From positions 1 through 54,117 of the IMG/VR virus record IMGVR_UViG_3300003322_000405: 54,117 bases of DNA. One strand, written 5' to 3'. Every line of letters begins with the position of its first letter. The first letter of the stretch is position 1. The translations under genes were made by a program, and so were the position numbers. This DNA comes from a virus. The notes below the pieces were generated by a model. It searched no databases and was not told the origin of the DNA. It saw only the letters and a program-made list of their open reading frames with translations. Shown one piece after another: positions 29,853 through 37,644 of this stretch.

Positions 29853-30874
29853 GCACTGAGCTGGAAGTCGTTACAAAAGCCATCACCGACATCAATGCTG
29901 TCTCCACGGGCATCGCGGCGCTACAGACGCAGTACAGTGGTGTTGTATACCCGGTCACAACAGCCGCCGGGATGGAAGAAGCGAAGGCCGCGCGCCTCGC
30001 GATCCGTACTCCACGTTACGAGGTTGAGCGTATTCGCAAGGCCGCAAAGGCGCCTATCCTTGCGCTGGGCAAGAAGCTCGACGCCGAAGCTGCGCGCATC
30101 GAGAGCGAACTGTTGAAGATTGAGGGACCCATCGACCAGCAGATCAAGGCCGAAGAAGATCGCAAGGAACGCGAAAAACAGGCGAAGATCGATGCGGAGT
30201 TGAAGCGCGTTGCCGACCTGCAGGAGCGCGTGGCTGAATTGCGCGGCAACCAATCTCTATCGCCCACAGACGGATCGGAGTTTATCGCACAGCATGTGGC
30301 CGATTTGGAGCGGATTGTGGTTGATGATTCCTTCCAGGAATTCCAACAGCAAGCCGAGGATGCAAAGACTGCAGGTCTTAGTCGCCTACGAGCGTTGCAC
30401 GCCGCTGCATTGACTCATGAGGCAGAACAATTCCGAATCAAAGCAGAGCGGGAGGAGCTGGCACGTCTTCGGGAGGAAGAGAATAAGCGTCAGGCTCAGG
30501 AGCGGGCACGGATCGCGGAAGAGGAGCGCCAAGCGAAGGCACTTCGCGATGCTGAGGCCGCACGGCAGGCGGAGGAATTCCGGAAGCAGCGCGAAGTGCA
30601 GGAAGCAGCCAATCGCGCTGAGCGTCAGCGGATTGCTGATGAGCAAGCAGCCGCGCAGAGGAAGCTCGACGAGCAGCGCGCTGAAATGCTGCGGGAGCAG
30701 GAAGCGATGCGCAAAGCGCAAGAACCTGCGCCAGTGACTCGCCGCGGTAACGCGGTCCCGGTCCCTTCGGCCAACGAAATCGTGGATACGCTCGCGAAAC
30801 ATTACCGCGCGCGCCCAGACACAATCATCGATTGGCTGAAGTCCATTGACTGGAGCAAGGCTCAGGCTGCCTAA
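29849..30874 (+). CDS. Long coiled-coil protein of the recombination module, 341 aa
   Basis: Residues about 85-290 are almost continuous Glu/Arg/Ala/Gln coiled coil (KAEREELARLREEENKRQAQ; QAEEFRKQREVQEAANRAER). The N-terminus has a small fold (VVYPVTTAAGMEEAKAARLA) typical of DUF1351-like phage proteins. A short C-terminal domain (PSANEIVDTLAKHYRA) may contact DNA or partners. GTG start at 29849 overlaps the exonuclease stop (GTGA). It may organise recombination complexes; this is inferred. Confidence 0.65.
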   Translation: MSTELEVVTKAITDINAVSTGIAALQTQYSGVVYPVTTAAGMEEAKAARLAIRTPRYEVERIRKAAKAPILALGKKLDAEAARIESELLKIEGPIDQQIKAEEDRKEREKQAKIDAELKRVADLQERVAELRGNQSLSPTDGSEFIAQHVADLERIVVDDSFQEFQQQAEDAKTAGLSRLRALHAAALTHEAEQFRIKAEREELARLREEENKRQAQERARIAEEERQAKALRDAEAARQAEEFRKQREVQEAANRAERQRIADEQAAAQRKLDEQRAEMLREQEAMRKAQEPAPVTRRGNAVPVPSANEIVDTLAKHYRARPDTIIDWLKSIDWSKAQAA

Positions 30875-30875
30875 C

Positions 30876-31328
30876 ATGCCAACGCTGACTCTTCCAAAAG
30901 GCGAACGAAAGCGTGTGATGCCGAAAGCAATCGCGCTGCTGGAGAGCCTCGACGAGGAGACAGCATGGAAGCTGACGATTGAGCCTGCTCGGCAGACCAG
31001 AAGCCTGAGTCAGAACGCTTATCTGTGGGCGGTGCCGATCAAGATGATTTCTGAAGTGACGGGTTACGAGGCGGAAGAAGTGCATGAGTACTTGTGCGGC
31101 CAATACTGGGGCTGGAAGGACAAGCGTGTACCGAAGACGCCTCGTAACCCGAAAGGGGTGGAATCCGTCCCCGTCAGAACGACAACGCGAAATGCGGAGG
31201 GAGAGCGAGATGTCCTCAAAGCGAACGACTTCAGCGATTACGTTGGCTTCATCCAACGCTTCGCCGCTCAGAAGCTTGGTATCAACATCCCTGATCCCGA
31301 CCCTGACTATCGTGAACACGCCGCATGA
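30876..31328 (+). CDS. NinB-like recombination protein, 150 aa
   Basis: RSLSQNAYLWAVPIKMISEV followed by EEVHEYLCGQYWGWKDKRVP is the core of the NinB/Orf family, a RecFOR-like accessory that acts on ssDNA-binding protein. The ATG at 30876 is chosen because it starts after the upstream stop and begins a basic N-terminus. It lies between the coiled-coil gene and the Ref-like gene with an ATGA overlap. Confidence 0.75.
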   Translation: MPTLTLPKGERKRVMPKAIALLESLDEETAWKLTIEPARQTRSLSQNAYLWAVPIKMISEVTGYEAEEVHEYLCGQYWGWKDKRVPKTPRNPKGVESVPVRTTTRNAEGERDVLKANDFSDYVGFIQRFAAQKLGINIPDPDPDYREHAA

Positions 31329-31678
31329 AGTCCTCTTTACCCAAGCCGACCTGCGCCGAATCCGAGCGCATCGAGCGCATGAAGACCGAAATCGGGTGCA
31401 TCTGCTGCAAACTTCTGGGACTGACCAGCAGAACGCCGCTAGAAATCCATCATCTTTTGATCGGCGGCCACCGGGCCGGGCACTGGTTCACGATTTGCCT
31501 GTGTTGGATGCACCATCAAGGGCGCTCGATATCTGGTCTGTGGACCTCCATCGCGCAAGGGTCGAAGGCATTTGCCAAGGTGCATGGCTCGCAATGGGAT
31601 CTGTGGCTGAAGGTGCAGCAAATCCTGGATCTTCCCGACGATCTGCCGCCATCGAAGCTCGTCGCGAGGCGCCTGTGA
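31325..31678 (+). CDS. Ref-like RecA-dependent nuclease (HNH type), 117 aa
   Basis: IGCICCKLLGLTSRTPLEIH then HLLIGGHRAGHWFTICLCWM and HHQGRSIS give the CxxC, paired His and C-xx-HHQG pattern of the P1 Ref family, which cuts DNA at RecA-directed sites. It completes the recombination module with ERF, YqaJ and NinB. Confidence 0.75.
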   Translation: MKSSLPKPTCAESERIERMKTEIGCICCKLLGLTSRTPLEIHHLLIGGHRAGHWFTICLCWMHHQGRSISGLWTSIAQGSKAFAKVHGSQWDLWLKVQQILDLPDDLPPSKLVARRL

Positions 31679-31736
31679 CGAAGCTGCGCTCATGGCTGAA
31701 ATTGATCTGGCTGCTGCTGACCAGGAGGTGGCCTCG

Positions 31737-32111
31737 ATGAGCACCGTGGACTTCGACACCTTGGCAGCGTATGTGAAGACGCGCAAAGTCGGCGCGGTCT
31801 CAGCCTGGTGCGCTCGCAATCGGGTGCTGACCTTCCGCGACACGAAGGGGCGCCCGTGCACGACACTCGAAGCTCTGAATCGAGCCCTGTACCGCGGCAA
31901 AGATAACAACGAACCAAACTACGAACCGCCACCATGGGAAAACTCACCTGCGGACTCACCATCCCCGGCGTCTTCGAAAAAGACGGCCGGTATTACAAGG
32001 TTGTCCGAAATGAATGGATCAAGCTTTCCCGGATCGATGAAGGGATCCAGGCGCTCCACCGTGCGCTCTTTGAGCTCGACCCAGCCAGACCCGGGACGAT
32101 CGGGCAAATGA
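31737..32111 (+). CDS. DUF4224/excisionase-like protein, up to 124 aa
   Basis: FDTLAAYVKTRKVGAVSAWC and RNRVLTFRDTKGRPCTTLEA read as the small winged-helix DUF4224 type found before phage integrases. ATG 31737 has a perfect AGGAGG. The conserved part ends near residue 65; the rest overlaps the integrase gene by 178 bases and is low-complexity Ser/Pro. It likely controls integration direction or integrase expression. Confidence 0.55.
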   Translation: MSTVDFDTLAAYVKTRKVGAVSAWCARNRVLTFRDTKGRPCTTLEALNRALYRGKDNNEPNYEPPPWENSPADSPSPASSKKTAGITRLSEMNGSSFPGSMKGSRRSTVRSLSSTQPDPGRSGK

Positions 32112-32854
32112 TCGACTTCTATCGCGCATCCGGCATGGAAGGACTGTCGTCGGCCACGCAACATCGCTACGGCAACATCCTAAACCGGCTCGACCACCAC
32201 TTCGGGAAGATGCGCATCGGGACCCTGAAGCGTTCACACGTAGCAGTATTCCTTGAGAAGCGCCGCAAGAAAGGCCGTGGCGCGATTTCAGCGAACCGAG
32301 AACGCGCGGTGTTGTCCTCGGTGCACGAGTTTGCCTTGCGCCAGGGATGGATCGAGGAGAATCCCTGTCGTGAGGTACGGCGCAATCCTGAGACCCCTCG
32401 CAAACGCTACGTCACCGATGCGGAGTTCTCCGACGCGTTCGAGCGATCACCCGAACCGTTTCAGGACTTGCTCGCCGTGGCATTCCTGACCGGCATTCGG
32501 GAAACCGACCTCATCAACTTGAAGCGGGCCGAACATCTGAAGCCAGAAGGGATCGTGTTTGTTGAGAGCAAGACCGGCAAGGCTCACACCAAACAATGGT
32601 CGGATGCACTGCGGTTTTTTGTGCGCCGTGCCATGGAGCGATTCCCGGAATCTGAGTACGTGCTCACAAATAAATTCGGCGCTCAGTGGAGCGTGTGGGC
32701 GATCAACAGCCAGAAGCGTAGGCTAGGACTCACCTGGGCCTTCCGGGACCTTCGCTCCAAGGCGCAGACGGATGCCGAGCATTCCGTCCTTGGCCACGGT
32801 GCGGTCATGGAAGGGGTCTACAGAAAAATGCTAATAACGAGGCCAGTGCGATGA
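31934..32854 (+). CDS. Tyrosine integrase 1, 306 aa
   Basis: Site-specific recombinase for integration. Arm-binding/SAM-like N-terminal part to about residue 150, then catalytic domain with Arg189 (LTGIRETDL), Lys213 (ESKTGK), Arg271/Arg274 (FRDLR, where the usual His is Arg), His288 (VLGHG) and Tyr296 (GVYRKM). The stop is only two bases before the first attP arm repeat and 36 bases before the tRNA-derived core, so this is the most likely partner of that attP. Confidence 0.9.
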   Translation: MGKLTCGLTIPGVFEKDGRYYKVVRNEWIKLSRIDEGIQALHRALFELDPARPGTIGQMIDFYRASGMEGLSSATQHRYGNILNRLDHHFGKMRIGTLKRSHVAVFLEKRRKKGRGAISANRERAVLSSVHEFALRQGWIEENPCREVRRNPETPRKRYVTDAEFSDAFERSPEPFQDLLAVAFLTGIRETDLINLKRAEHLKPEGIVFVESKTGKAHTKQWSDALRFFVRRAMERFPESEYVLTNKFGAQWSVWAINSQKRRLGLTWAFRDLRSKAQTDAEHSVLGHGAVMEGVYRKMLITRPVR

Positions 32855-32890
32855 ACTTAGAGACTAGGGCATCAGACTTAGAGGGGAAAT

Positions 32891-32940
32891 TGGTGGGCCG
32901 TGTAGGAGTCGAACCTACGACCAAGAGATTAAGAGCCGCC
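32891..32940 (-). other. 3' half of a tRNA-Lys(CTT) gene, attP core
   Basis: On the minus strand the sequence reads from the anticodon loop (CTCTTAA) through the T-arm (GTAGG-TTCGACT-CCTAC) and acceptor strand ACGGCCCA to CCA. The 5' half (acceptor strand GGGCCGT and D-arm) is absent, so this is not a working tRNA gene. It is the part of the host gene carried by the phage so that the tRNA is rebuilt on integration. Confidence 0.85.
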
Positions 32941-32977
32941 TTTCCCAATTCAACTTCTCCGCAGAAATTAGCGCCTT

Positions 32978-32994
32978 CACCTCTAAGCGAGGTG
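32978..32994. repeat. Hairpin in the right arm of attP
   Basis: CACCTC (32978-32983) pairs with GAGGTG (32989-32994) over a 5-base loop and includes the inverted arm repeat. It may be a protein-binding inverted repeat. Confidence 0.4.
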
Positions 32995-33232
32995 TTGGAA
33001 ACCACTCGAAAAGTCTCGGCGTTTCCATCGTCTCTTAGAGACCGCCGGGCCTATCACCGCGCCTACTACGCCAAGACAGCCGCCCGCCGGCGGCTGTTAG
33101 CCTCTCACCGTCGTCAGTGCCGGACGTGGTGCGCCTGGCTCCTGCAGGAGATTGGTTGCGACGCTCGTACAGTACTCGATTTGCAAACCGCACAGTATTG
33201 CAAGGTATCCAGCTCAAGCATGGACTTGACGC

Positions 33233-34075
33233 ATGGACACCGAAACAACACCGACGACGGCGGTCACCGTCAACGACATCCTGGATCGCTACGAGCGCGA
33301 TTGCCTGCCGCTATTGGCGCCCGGAACGATCAAGGGTTATCGCTATCACATCCGGGATCTGCGCGTGGCATTCGGGGCTGCGATCGCCGCGGAACTCAGA
33401 CCGAAAGACTTCGGGCCCTTCCTGAATGTGCGACGCGGGAAGTGCCATCGTGTGCGCCAGCTCGCAGTCCTCTCAGCCGCGTTCACTCAGGCGGTGAGCG
33501 CCTGGTACGTCCTCGAGACGAACGTGCTACGGGACGTGAAGCGGCCGAAGTTCCGGCCCCGCGATCGATTGGTCAGCGATGCGGAATTCAAGGGACTGGC
33601 CGCTCTGGTCCCGAAGCGGATCCGGCTCGCCATGATGCTAGCGGTGCTCACCGGTCAGCGCCAGGGCGACATCATCCGGTTTCGCTGGTCCGACATTCAG
33701 GACAACGCGCTGGTCATCCAACAGGGCAAGACCGGCAAGCGTTTGGCCATCGAGATCACCAAGGACCTCGAGCAGGTTCTGGATCAGTGCTGGCTGCTTC
33801 CTGGGGGTGGCCACGCAGGGTCGGAATACGTGCTGCCGAACATGTACGGCCGGCCGTACACGCCGGAAGGCTTTCGAGCCTGCTGGCAAAAGCAGATGAA
33901 CAAGTGGGTTCGGCTGGGAAATGCACGCCACACCTTCCACGACCTGAGAGCCCTTGCGGCTACTCGCTGCCCTACTCCGGAAGTCGCCATGCGGCTGTTG
34001 GGGCACTCCAATATCTCCATGACTTTAAGGGTCTACCGTCGTGGTGTCGAGCGAGTGTCAGCACTCACCGTGTAG
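33233..34075 (+). CDS. Tyrosine integrase 2, 280 aa
   Basis: A second complete tyrosine recombinase of a different sequence type. SAM-like domain (TPTTAVTVNDILDRYERDCL; APGTIKGYRYHIRDLRVAFG) and all catalytic residues: Arg143 (TGQRQGD), Lys166 (GKTGKR), His236/Arg239 (HTFHDLR), His258 (LLGHS) and Tyr268 (LRVYRR). It starts about 190 bases beyond the last attP arm repeat; the gap 33041-33232 contains no convincing gene, only a CTCCTGCAGGAG palindrome at 33139. Why the phage keeps two integrases is unclear. Confidence 0.88.
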   Translation: MDTETTPTTAVTVNDILDRYERDCLPLLAPGTIKGYRYHIRDLRVAFGAAIAAELRPKDFGPFLNVRRGKCHRVRQLAVLSAAFTQAVSAWYVLETNVLRDVKRPKFRPRDRLVSDAEFKGLAALVPKRIRLAMMLAVLTGQRQGDIIRFRWSDIQDNALVIQQGKTGKRLAIEITKDLEQVLDQCWLLPGGGHAGSEYVLPNMYGRPYTPEGFRACWQKQMNKWVRLGNARHTFHDLRALAATRCPTPEVAMRLLGHSNISMTLRVYRRGVERVSALTV

Positions 34076-34082
34076 GTGCGCC

Positions 34083-34223
34083 ATGAGCCGCCTCGTCAGG
34101 ATCCTGATCGGACTGCTCATGCTGGCCTTGGCTCTCGCCGCGATGGCGTATCTCTACAAGAACGAGCCGCGTCACTCTGATTGCTTTGATGACCGGGCCA
34201 ACCCGTGGTGCAGCCATGATTAA
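34083..34223 (+). CDS. Small single-span membrane protein, 46 aa
   Basis: Signal-anchor type N-terminus (SRLVRILIGLLMLALALAAM) and a short hydrophilic tail with two Cys. Start 34083, eight bases after the integrase 2 stop. First of four membrane-protein genes in a row. Confidence 0.55.
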   Translation: MSRLVRILIGLLMLALALAAMAYLYKNEPRHSDCFDDRANPWCSHD

Positions 34224-34320
34224 CAGAATCAAACAGATCGGGGCGCTGGTGGTGTTTGCCGCCTGGTGTCTGGTGAGTATCTGGTCGTTCCTGCACTTCG
34301 ACATCGGGCGCACTCGGTAA
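34216..34320 (+). CDS. Small membrane protein, 34 aa
   Basis: MINRIKQIGALVVFAAWCLV then SIWSFLHFDIGRTR: one membrane span with a basic N-terminus. It overlaps the previous gene by 8 bases. Real status is supported by its place in a run of membrane genes; function unknown. Confidence 0.4.
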   Translation: MINRIKQIGALVVFAAWCLVSIWSFLHFDIGRTR

Positions 34321-34348
34321 TGGCCAATCTTGAAGTCTGGAGAAATCA

Positions 34349-34549
34349 ATGACTAAGAAGCAACAGTTTGCGTGGTGGGCCTACATCGTCGGCGGGCTCA
34401 TCCTGATCCTCTTCATCGTTCCGACACTGATATCGGCAAGCGACACGCTGGCCGTGATTGCCGCAATCGTGCTGCTAGTTCTGTTCGGGGTCGTTAGTTG
34501 GCACTTCTGGGTGCGTCGAGCCTACCAATCAATAAAGGAAAATCTGTGA
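34349..34549 (+). CDS. Two-span membrane protein, 66 aa
   Basis: Two hydrophobic segments (WAYIVGGLILILFIVPTLIS and LAVIAAIVLLVLFGVVSWHF) and a basic C-terminus. The stop overlaps the GTG start of the SPFH-like lipoprotein (GTGA), so the two are translationally coupled and probably act together in the membrane. Upstream spacer 34321-34348 holds only the leader. Confidence 0.65.
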   Translation: MTKKQQFAWWAYIVGGLILILFIVPTLISASDTLAVIAAIVLLVLFGVVSWHFWVRRAYQSIKENL

Positions 34550-35391
34550 AGACCAAAAATATCGCTCTGTCGCTCGTTCTGCTGGCTCTGGCAGCCTGCT
34601 CTGTGGAGAAGGTGCCCGTGGGTAACGTCGGCGTGAAGGTCGATCTGTACGGCTCAGACAAGGGCGTGCAGGCCCAGCAGGTCGGGCCCGGCCGGTACTG
34701 GCTATCGCTGAATCAGGATCTGTACTTGTTCCCCACATTCACGCAGACACGCACATGGACGGCCGAAAACAACGAGTACATCAGCTTTCAGTCGAAGGAA
34801 GGCATGGCTGTATCGACCTCGCTCGGTATTACTTACCACGTCGAGCCCGACAAGGTTGCCACCCTGTTCCAGACCTATCGCAAGGGTATCGACGAGATCA
34901 CCGACCTGTACATCCACAACATGGTCCGCGATGCCTTCGTGGAACTGGCTTCGACCATGGCAATCGAGGATATCTACGGCACGCACAAGGCTGATCTGGT
35001 CGCACAGGCTCAGGAGCGTGTCGCGAAGCAGGTGGCGCCCATCGGGCTAGTTGTCGAGAAGGTATACCTCATAGGTGCCATGCGGCTTCCTCCGCAGGTT
35101 GAGCAGGGTATCAACGCAAAGATCGCCGCCACTCAGATGGCCGAACGAAGGCAGAACGAAGTCGCGCAGACCGAAGCTGAGGCGCGCAAGGAAGTGGCCA
35201 AGGCTGAAGGCGACGCAAAAGCGCGCCTCACGATGGCTCAGGCCGAAGCCCAGGCGATCAAGATCAAGGGTGATGCGCTCCGCGACAACCCAGGCCTGAT
35301 CCAACTCAACGCCATCGACAAATGGGATGGTCACCTACCCAACGTCAACGGTGGCGCGATGCCGTTCATCAACGTCGGGGCGACGAAATGA
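34546..35391 (+). CDS. SPFH/prohibitin-family lipoprotein, 281 aa
   Basis: N-terminal lipoprotein signal KNIALSLVLLALAAC (Cys18 in LAAC), then an SPFH/band-7 domain (VPVGNVGVKVDLYGSDKGVQ; LGITYHVEPDKVATLF; VEKVYLIGAMRLPPQVEQGI) and a long Ala/Glu/Lys coiled coil (TEAEARKEVAKAEGDAKARL). SPFH proteins form large membrane cages and, as HflK/HflC, regulate FtsH, which degrades lambda CII. A phage copy could alter FtsH or protect the membrane during infection; this is inference. GTG start with AGGAAAA. Confidence 0.8.
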   Translation: MKTKNIALSLVLLALAACSVEKVPVGNVGVKVDLYGSDKGVQAQQVGPGRYWLSLNQDLYLFPTFTQTRTWTAENNEYISFQSKEGMAVSTSLGITYHVEPDKVATLFQTYRKGIDEITDLYIHNMVRDAFVELASTMAIEDIYGTHKADLVAQAQERVAKQVAPIGLVVEKVYLIGAMRLPPQVEQGINAKIAATQMAERRQNEVAQTEAEARKEVAKAEGDAKARLTMAQAEAQAIKIKGDALRDNPGLIQLNAIDKWDGHLPNVNGGAMPFINVGATK

Positions 35392-35612
35392 GCACGGAGG
35401 CGAACACTACTGAGGAGGAAGTCCGCATGCCCCAAGGCGCCCGGGATACCGAGTGCGACGAGTGCGGATTCACATACGGCACGCATTCGGACGATTGCTC
35501 GCAGCATCCAGACTACGAGCCGCCCGAGCCCGACGGCGAAGACTTCCGGGGCGATGAGGCAGCAGCCTACGAAGCCGAGGAGATGGCGCGCATACAAAGG
35601 ACACTGAAATGA
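35388..35612 (+). CDS. Small acidic protein with zinc motif, 74 aa
   Basis: DTECDECGFTYGTHSDDCSQ plus HPDYEPPEPDGEDF: C-x2-C with a later Cys and His, zinc-finger-like, in a very acidic protein. ATGA overlap at both ends. Function unknown. Confidence 0.55.
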   Translation: MSTEANTTEEEVRMPQGARDTECDECGFTYGTHSDDCSQHPDYEPPEPDGEDFRGDEAAAYEAEEMARIQRTLK

Positions 35613-35914
35613 GTGAGCAAATTCCATCCGGCTGGTCTCTGAACGCGCGCGAGGATGAATCTCAATCCTGGCTCGTACTGACAGGCCCAAATGGCGAGGC
35701 ATGCGCCTTCTCAGCGGAGCGAGGCAGCATCCGGGCTCAGGTGCTGCAGGAGTTCATGGTCGCGAGAACCGCTCAGCCGAAAACCGGAGAGCTGGAGCGG
35801 TTACGCAACATCGAAAACATGGCTCTGCGCGTTGCAAGCAGTCGGCGCAATGGCGTCGTCACTGACCAGGCGGTGCTCGACAAACTCGACGTTGCCTTGG
35901 AGGGTACGTTGTGA
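35609..35914 (+). CDS. Hypothetical early protein, 101 aa
   Basis: Soluble alpha/beta protein (GWSLNAREDESQSWLVLTGP; LERLRNIENMALRVASSRRN). ATGA overlap upstream, GTGA downstream. No family recognised. Confidence 0.55.
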   Translation: MSEQIPSGWSLNAREDESQSWLVLTGPNGEACAFSAERGSIRAQVLQEFMVARTAQPKTGELERLRNIENMALRVASSRRNGVVTDQAVLDKLDVALEGTL

Positions 35915-36177
35915 CTGAAGATGACCATACACGAGAGGCAGCAGAGATAGCCCTTCAGGCATTCGATGCAGACTCGCCACGGATCTGGATCCGCAATTGG
36001 GAAATTTGCCCGAAACCCGCTAATACACCTCTGGGCCGACTACTGACCGCGCTTCGCAAAGCATGGTGGCACGGCGGCACTTACAAGCAACGCGAGCTAG
36101 TCCACGTTTGCGTTGCTCGTTTGCGATTCCGGTTGCAGTGGGAAGACGAACAACAGGAGAAGAAGCATGCAGCCTGA
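35911..36177 (+). CDS. Hypothetical early protein, 88 aa
   Basis: Helical, Trp- and Arg-rich (DSPRIWIRNWEICPKPANTP; YKQRELVHVCVARLRFRLQW). GTG start at 35911 overlaps the previous stop. No family recognised. Confidence 0.5.
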   Translation: MTEDDHTREAAEIALQAFDADSPRIWIRNWEICPKPANTPLGRLLTALRKAWWHGGTYKQRELVHVCVARLRFRLQWEDEQQEKKHAA

Positions 36178-36334
36178 CTCGCAGACCGCAGATGTTCGCC
36201 TCGGCGAGGGATTCGCGTTCTTCCGTTGGCACGCTATCAAGTACGGCACATACGAGGACGGATGTCCGGGCTACGGACGCCCCGGCGTCGGTTGCAACCA
36301 GATCTGGGATCGCATTCAGGGGCGTAGGTTATGA
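36167..36334 (+). CDS. Hypothetical small protein, 55 aa
   Basis: LGEGFAFFRWHAIKYGTYED plus GCPGYGRPGVGCNQIWDRI: compact, Gly- and aromatic-rich with two Cys. ATG 36167 within the end of the previous gene; ATGA overlap with the next. Function unknown. Confidence 0.5.
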   Translation: MQPDSQTADVRLGEGFAFFRWHAIKYGTYEDGCPGYGRPGVGCNQIWDRIQGRRL

Positions 36335-36528
36335 CGCAGACTGTTCGACTACGCCATCAGGTTGTCTTTTATTGCTCCGTATGTCGGCGGCGCATCGCGT
36401 TCTTCCGTGACACACCATTCTGTTGGCATCTGAACGACACATGCGATTCCACAGGTCGTGGCGTTCGCATGCGCAGGTCGAAGAATCAGGACATAGGCTC
36501 AGCGGAGAGATCGCATGCCAGACGATAA
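36331..36528 (+). CDS. Small zinc-finger-like protein, 65 aa
   Basis: VVFYCSVCRRRIAFFRDTPF then CWHLNDTCDSTGRG: CxxC plus C-W-H and Cys, with a basic tail. Zinc-binding is likely from spacing. Overlaps both neighbours. Function unknown. Confidence 0.5.
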   Translation: MTQTVRLRHQVVFYCSVCRRRIAFFRDTPFCWHLNDTCDSTGRGVRMRRSKNQDIGSAERSHARR

Positions 36529-36751
36529 GTCATCGGAACATGACGTTAAGTCTCTTTTGGCTGACGCCGCGGCTGGCTGGGACACTTGCGAGAAGCGGCG
36601 CCTGCAGGCCGAGGAATTCAGGGCACGCGCACACTTCGCGGAGAGCCTCCTGCTGCGCTCTGGAATCAATGGCGAACTGATGCAGGCATACGCCCGAGTA
36701 TTTCCGCTACCGACGCCGGAATCGCTGCCCGGCGTTGTGGAGGATGTCTGA
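36515..36751 (+). CDS. Hypothetical helical protein, 78 aa
   Basis: KSLLADAAAGWDTCEKRRLQ then AEEFRARAHFAESLLLRSGI. Predicted helical and soluble. The stop shares a base with the next ATG (TGATG). No family recognised. Confidence 0.5.
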   Translation: MPDDKSSEHDVKSLLADAAAGWDTCEKRRLQAEEFRARAHFAESLLLRSGINGELMQAYARVFPLPTPESLPGVVEDV

Positions 36752-37344
36752 TGTCTTCGAATCTTGGGAAGGTAATTTGCACTGAGTGCGAAATGAGCGG
36801 AGGCGCTCACAAGTTGAGCTGCAGTCGTGCCCCGAAGCCTAATGGTGTTCTCACCTCAAATGAACGTGTCGCAGACCGAGCGGCGCACGACCAAGCTTGG
36901 ACGTCATTCGCAAACAGCGAACCTGCACCAACACACAAGGACTGCTTCCACGCTGGATGGGTTGCTGGTAAAGGGTACGCGAGAAGTCAAGTCGAGACGA
37001 CAAGTGACCTACAGCAACGAATCAACCTTGCGTTGAGGGTGGCCAAGAACAAGGGACCTAGCGAAGCGTTGGATGAAGTTATGGAGATTCTCGCCCCTGA
37101 ACAATATGGACCTTCTGAGAAAGCCACTGCACCTATACCGGGCATTCCTGGACTATCAACTGCAATTCGCCACGGTCATCCGGATTGCGAGAAATGCCAC
37201 GGCTATGGATGGCTCCGAGGAAGAGAGTTGGACAATGCTGGCGTAGCGGAATGGGACGACACCATGACGAAGTACTCGTGTGATGGTGAGAAATGTCAAG
37301 AGATGCGCAGAGAGAACGGGTCTTCGCCTACACCGGAGAAGTAG
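36751..37344 (+). CDS. Protein with two Cys/His zinc motifs, 197 aa
   Basis: An N-terminal VICTECEMSGGAHKLSCSR finger and a C-terminal HPDCEKCHGYGWLRGR segment plus CDGEKCQEM flank a middle part with DCFHAGWVAGKGYARSQVE, a pattern seen in small phage proteins. ATG 36751 shares a base with the upstream TGA. Possibly nucleic-acid or protein binding; function unknown. Confidence 0.55.
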   Translation: MSSNLGKVICTECEMSGGAHKLSCSRAPKPNGVLTSNERVADRAAHDQAWTSFANSEPAPTHKDCFHAGWVAGKGYARSQVETTSDLQQRINLALRVAKNKGPSEALDEVMEILAPEQYGPSEKATAPIPGIPGLSTAIRHGHPDCEKCHGYGWLRGRELDNAGVAEWDDTMTKYSCDGEKCQEMRRENGSSPTPEK

Positions 37345-37644
37345 ATGTTAACGATTGAGGTCAAAGCAGGAGCCGGCGAGGATATCCGCGACATCATTGA
37401 GGATATGTGCGTCCTGGCATCGAGGCTGGGCCATATGGTTGTAGCAGATCTCAATGGCGTTAGGACGATGGCAAAGCCTGGGGCCGATCCTCGCGAACTG
37501 TACGTCCGCTGGGACGAGGAGCTCGGCTCCAAACGGCCATACAAGATCGTCTGCGGGCACACGGTTGATATCCCACGAGACAAGCCATGGGATCAACCGC
37601 AGGTAGGCGCAAATACATCCACTTGTTACCCGGAGCCGAAATGA
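37345..37644 (+). CDS. Hypothetical protein, 99 aa
   Basis: IEVKAGAGEDIRDIIEDMCV; LGHMVVADLNGVRTMAKPGA: an alpha/beta fold with a conserved-looking hydrophobic core. ATG follows the TAG directly; ATGA overlap downstream. No family recognised. Confidence 0.55.
   Translation: MLTIEVKAGAGEDIRDIIEDMCVLASRLGHMVVADLNGVRTMAKPGADPRELYVRWDEELGSKRPYKIVCGHTVDIPRDKPWDQPQVGANTSTCYPEPK

Larger units (their letters stand above)
32856..33040. other. attP region: tRNA-Lys core with four flanking CTTAGAG arm repeats
   Basis: The core is the tRNA 3' end at 32891-32940. CTTAGAG occurs at 32856-32862 and 32877-32883 on one side, and at 32981-32987 (as CTCTAAG) and 33034-33040 on the other. Four copies of a 7-mer in 185 bases, placed on both sides of a core, is the layout of integrase arm-type sites. 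Confidence 0.7.

Noticed and set aside
31675-31740. 21-codon GTG-started hydrophobic peptide between Ref-like and excisionase-like genes
   Set aside because: The overlaps (GTGA, ATGA) fit, but there is no ribosome site for the GTG and the peptide is too short to judge.
32891-32980. A complete phage-encoded tRNA-Lys
   Set aside because: The T-arm, variable region and CCA are present, but the anticodon stem is mismatched and no D-arm or 5' acceptor strand GGGCCGT follows.
32851-34086. Open frame of 411 codons reading through the tRNA fragment
   Set aside because: Its GRVGVEPTTKRLRA stretch is the well-known false translation of a tRNA 3' end, and the rest is out of frame with integrase 2.
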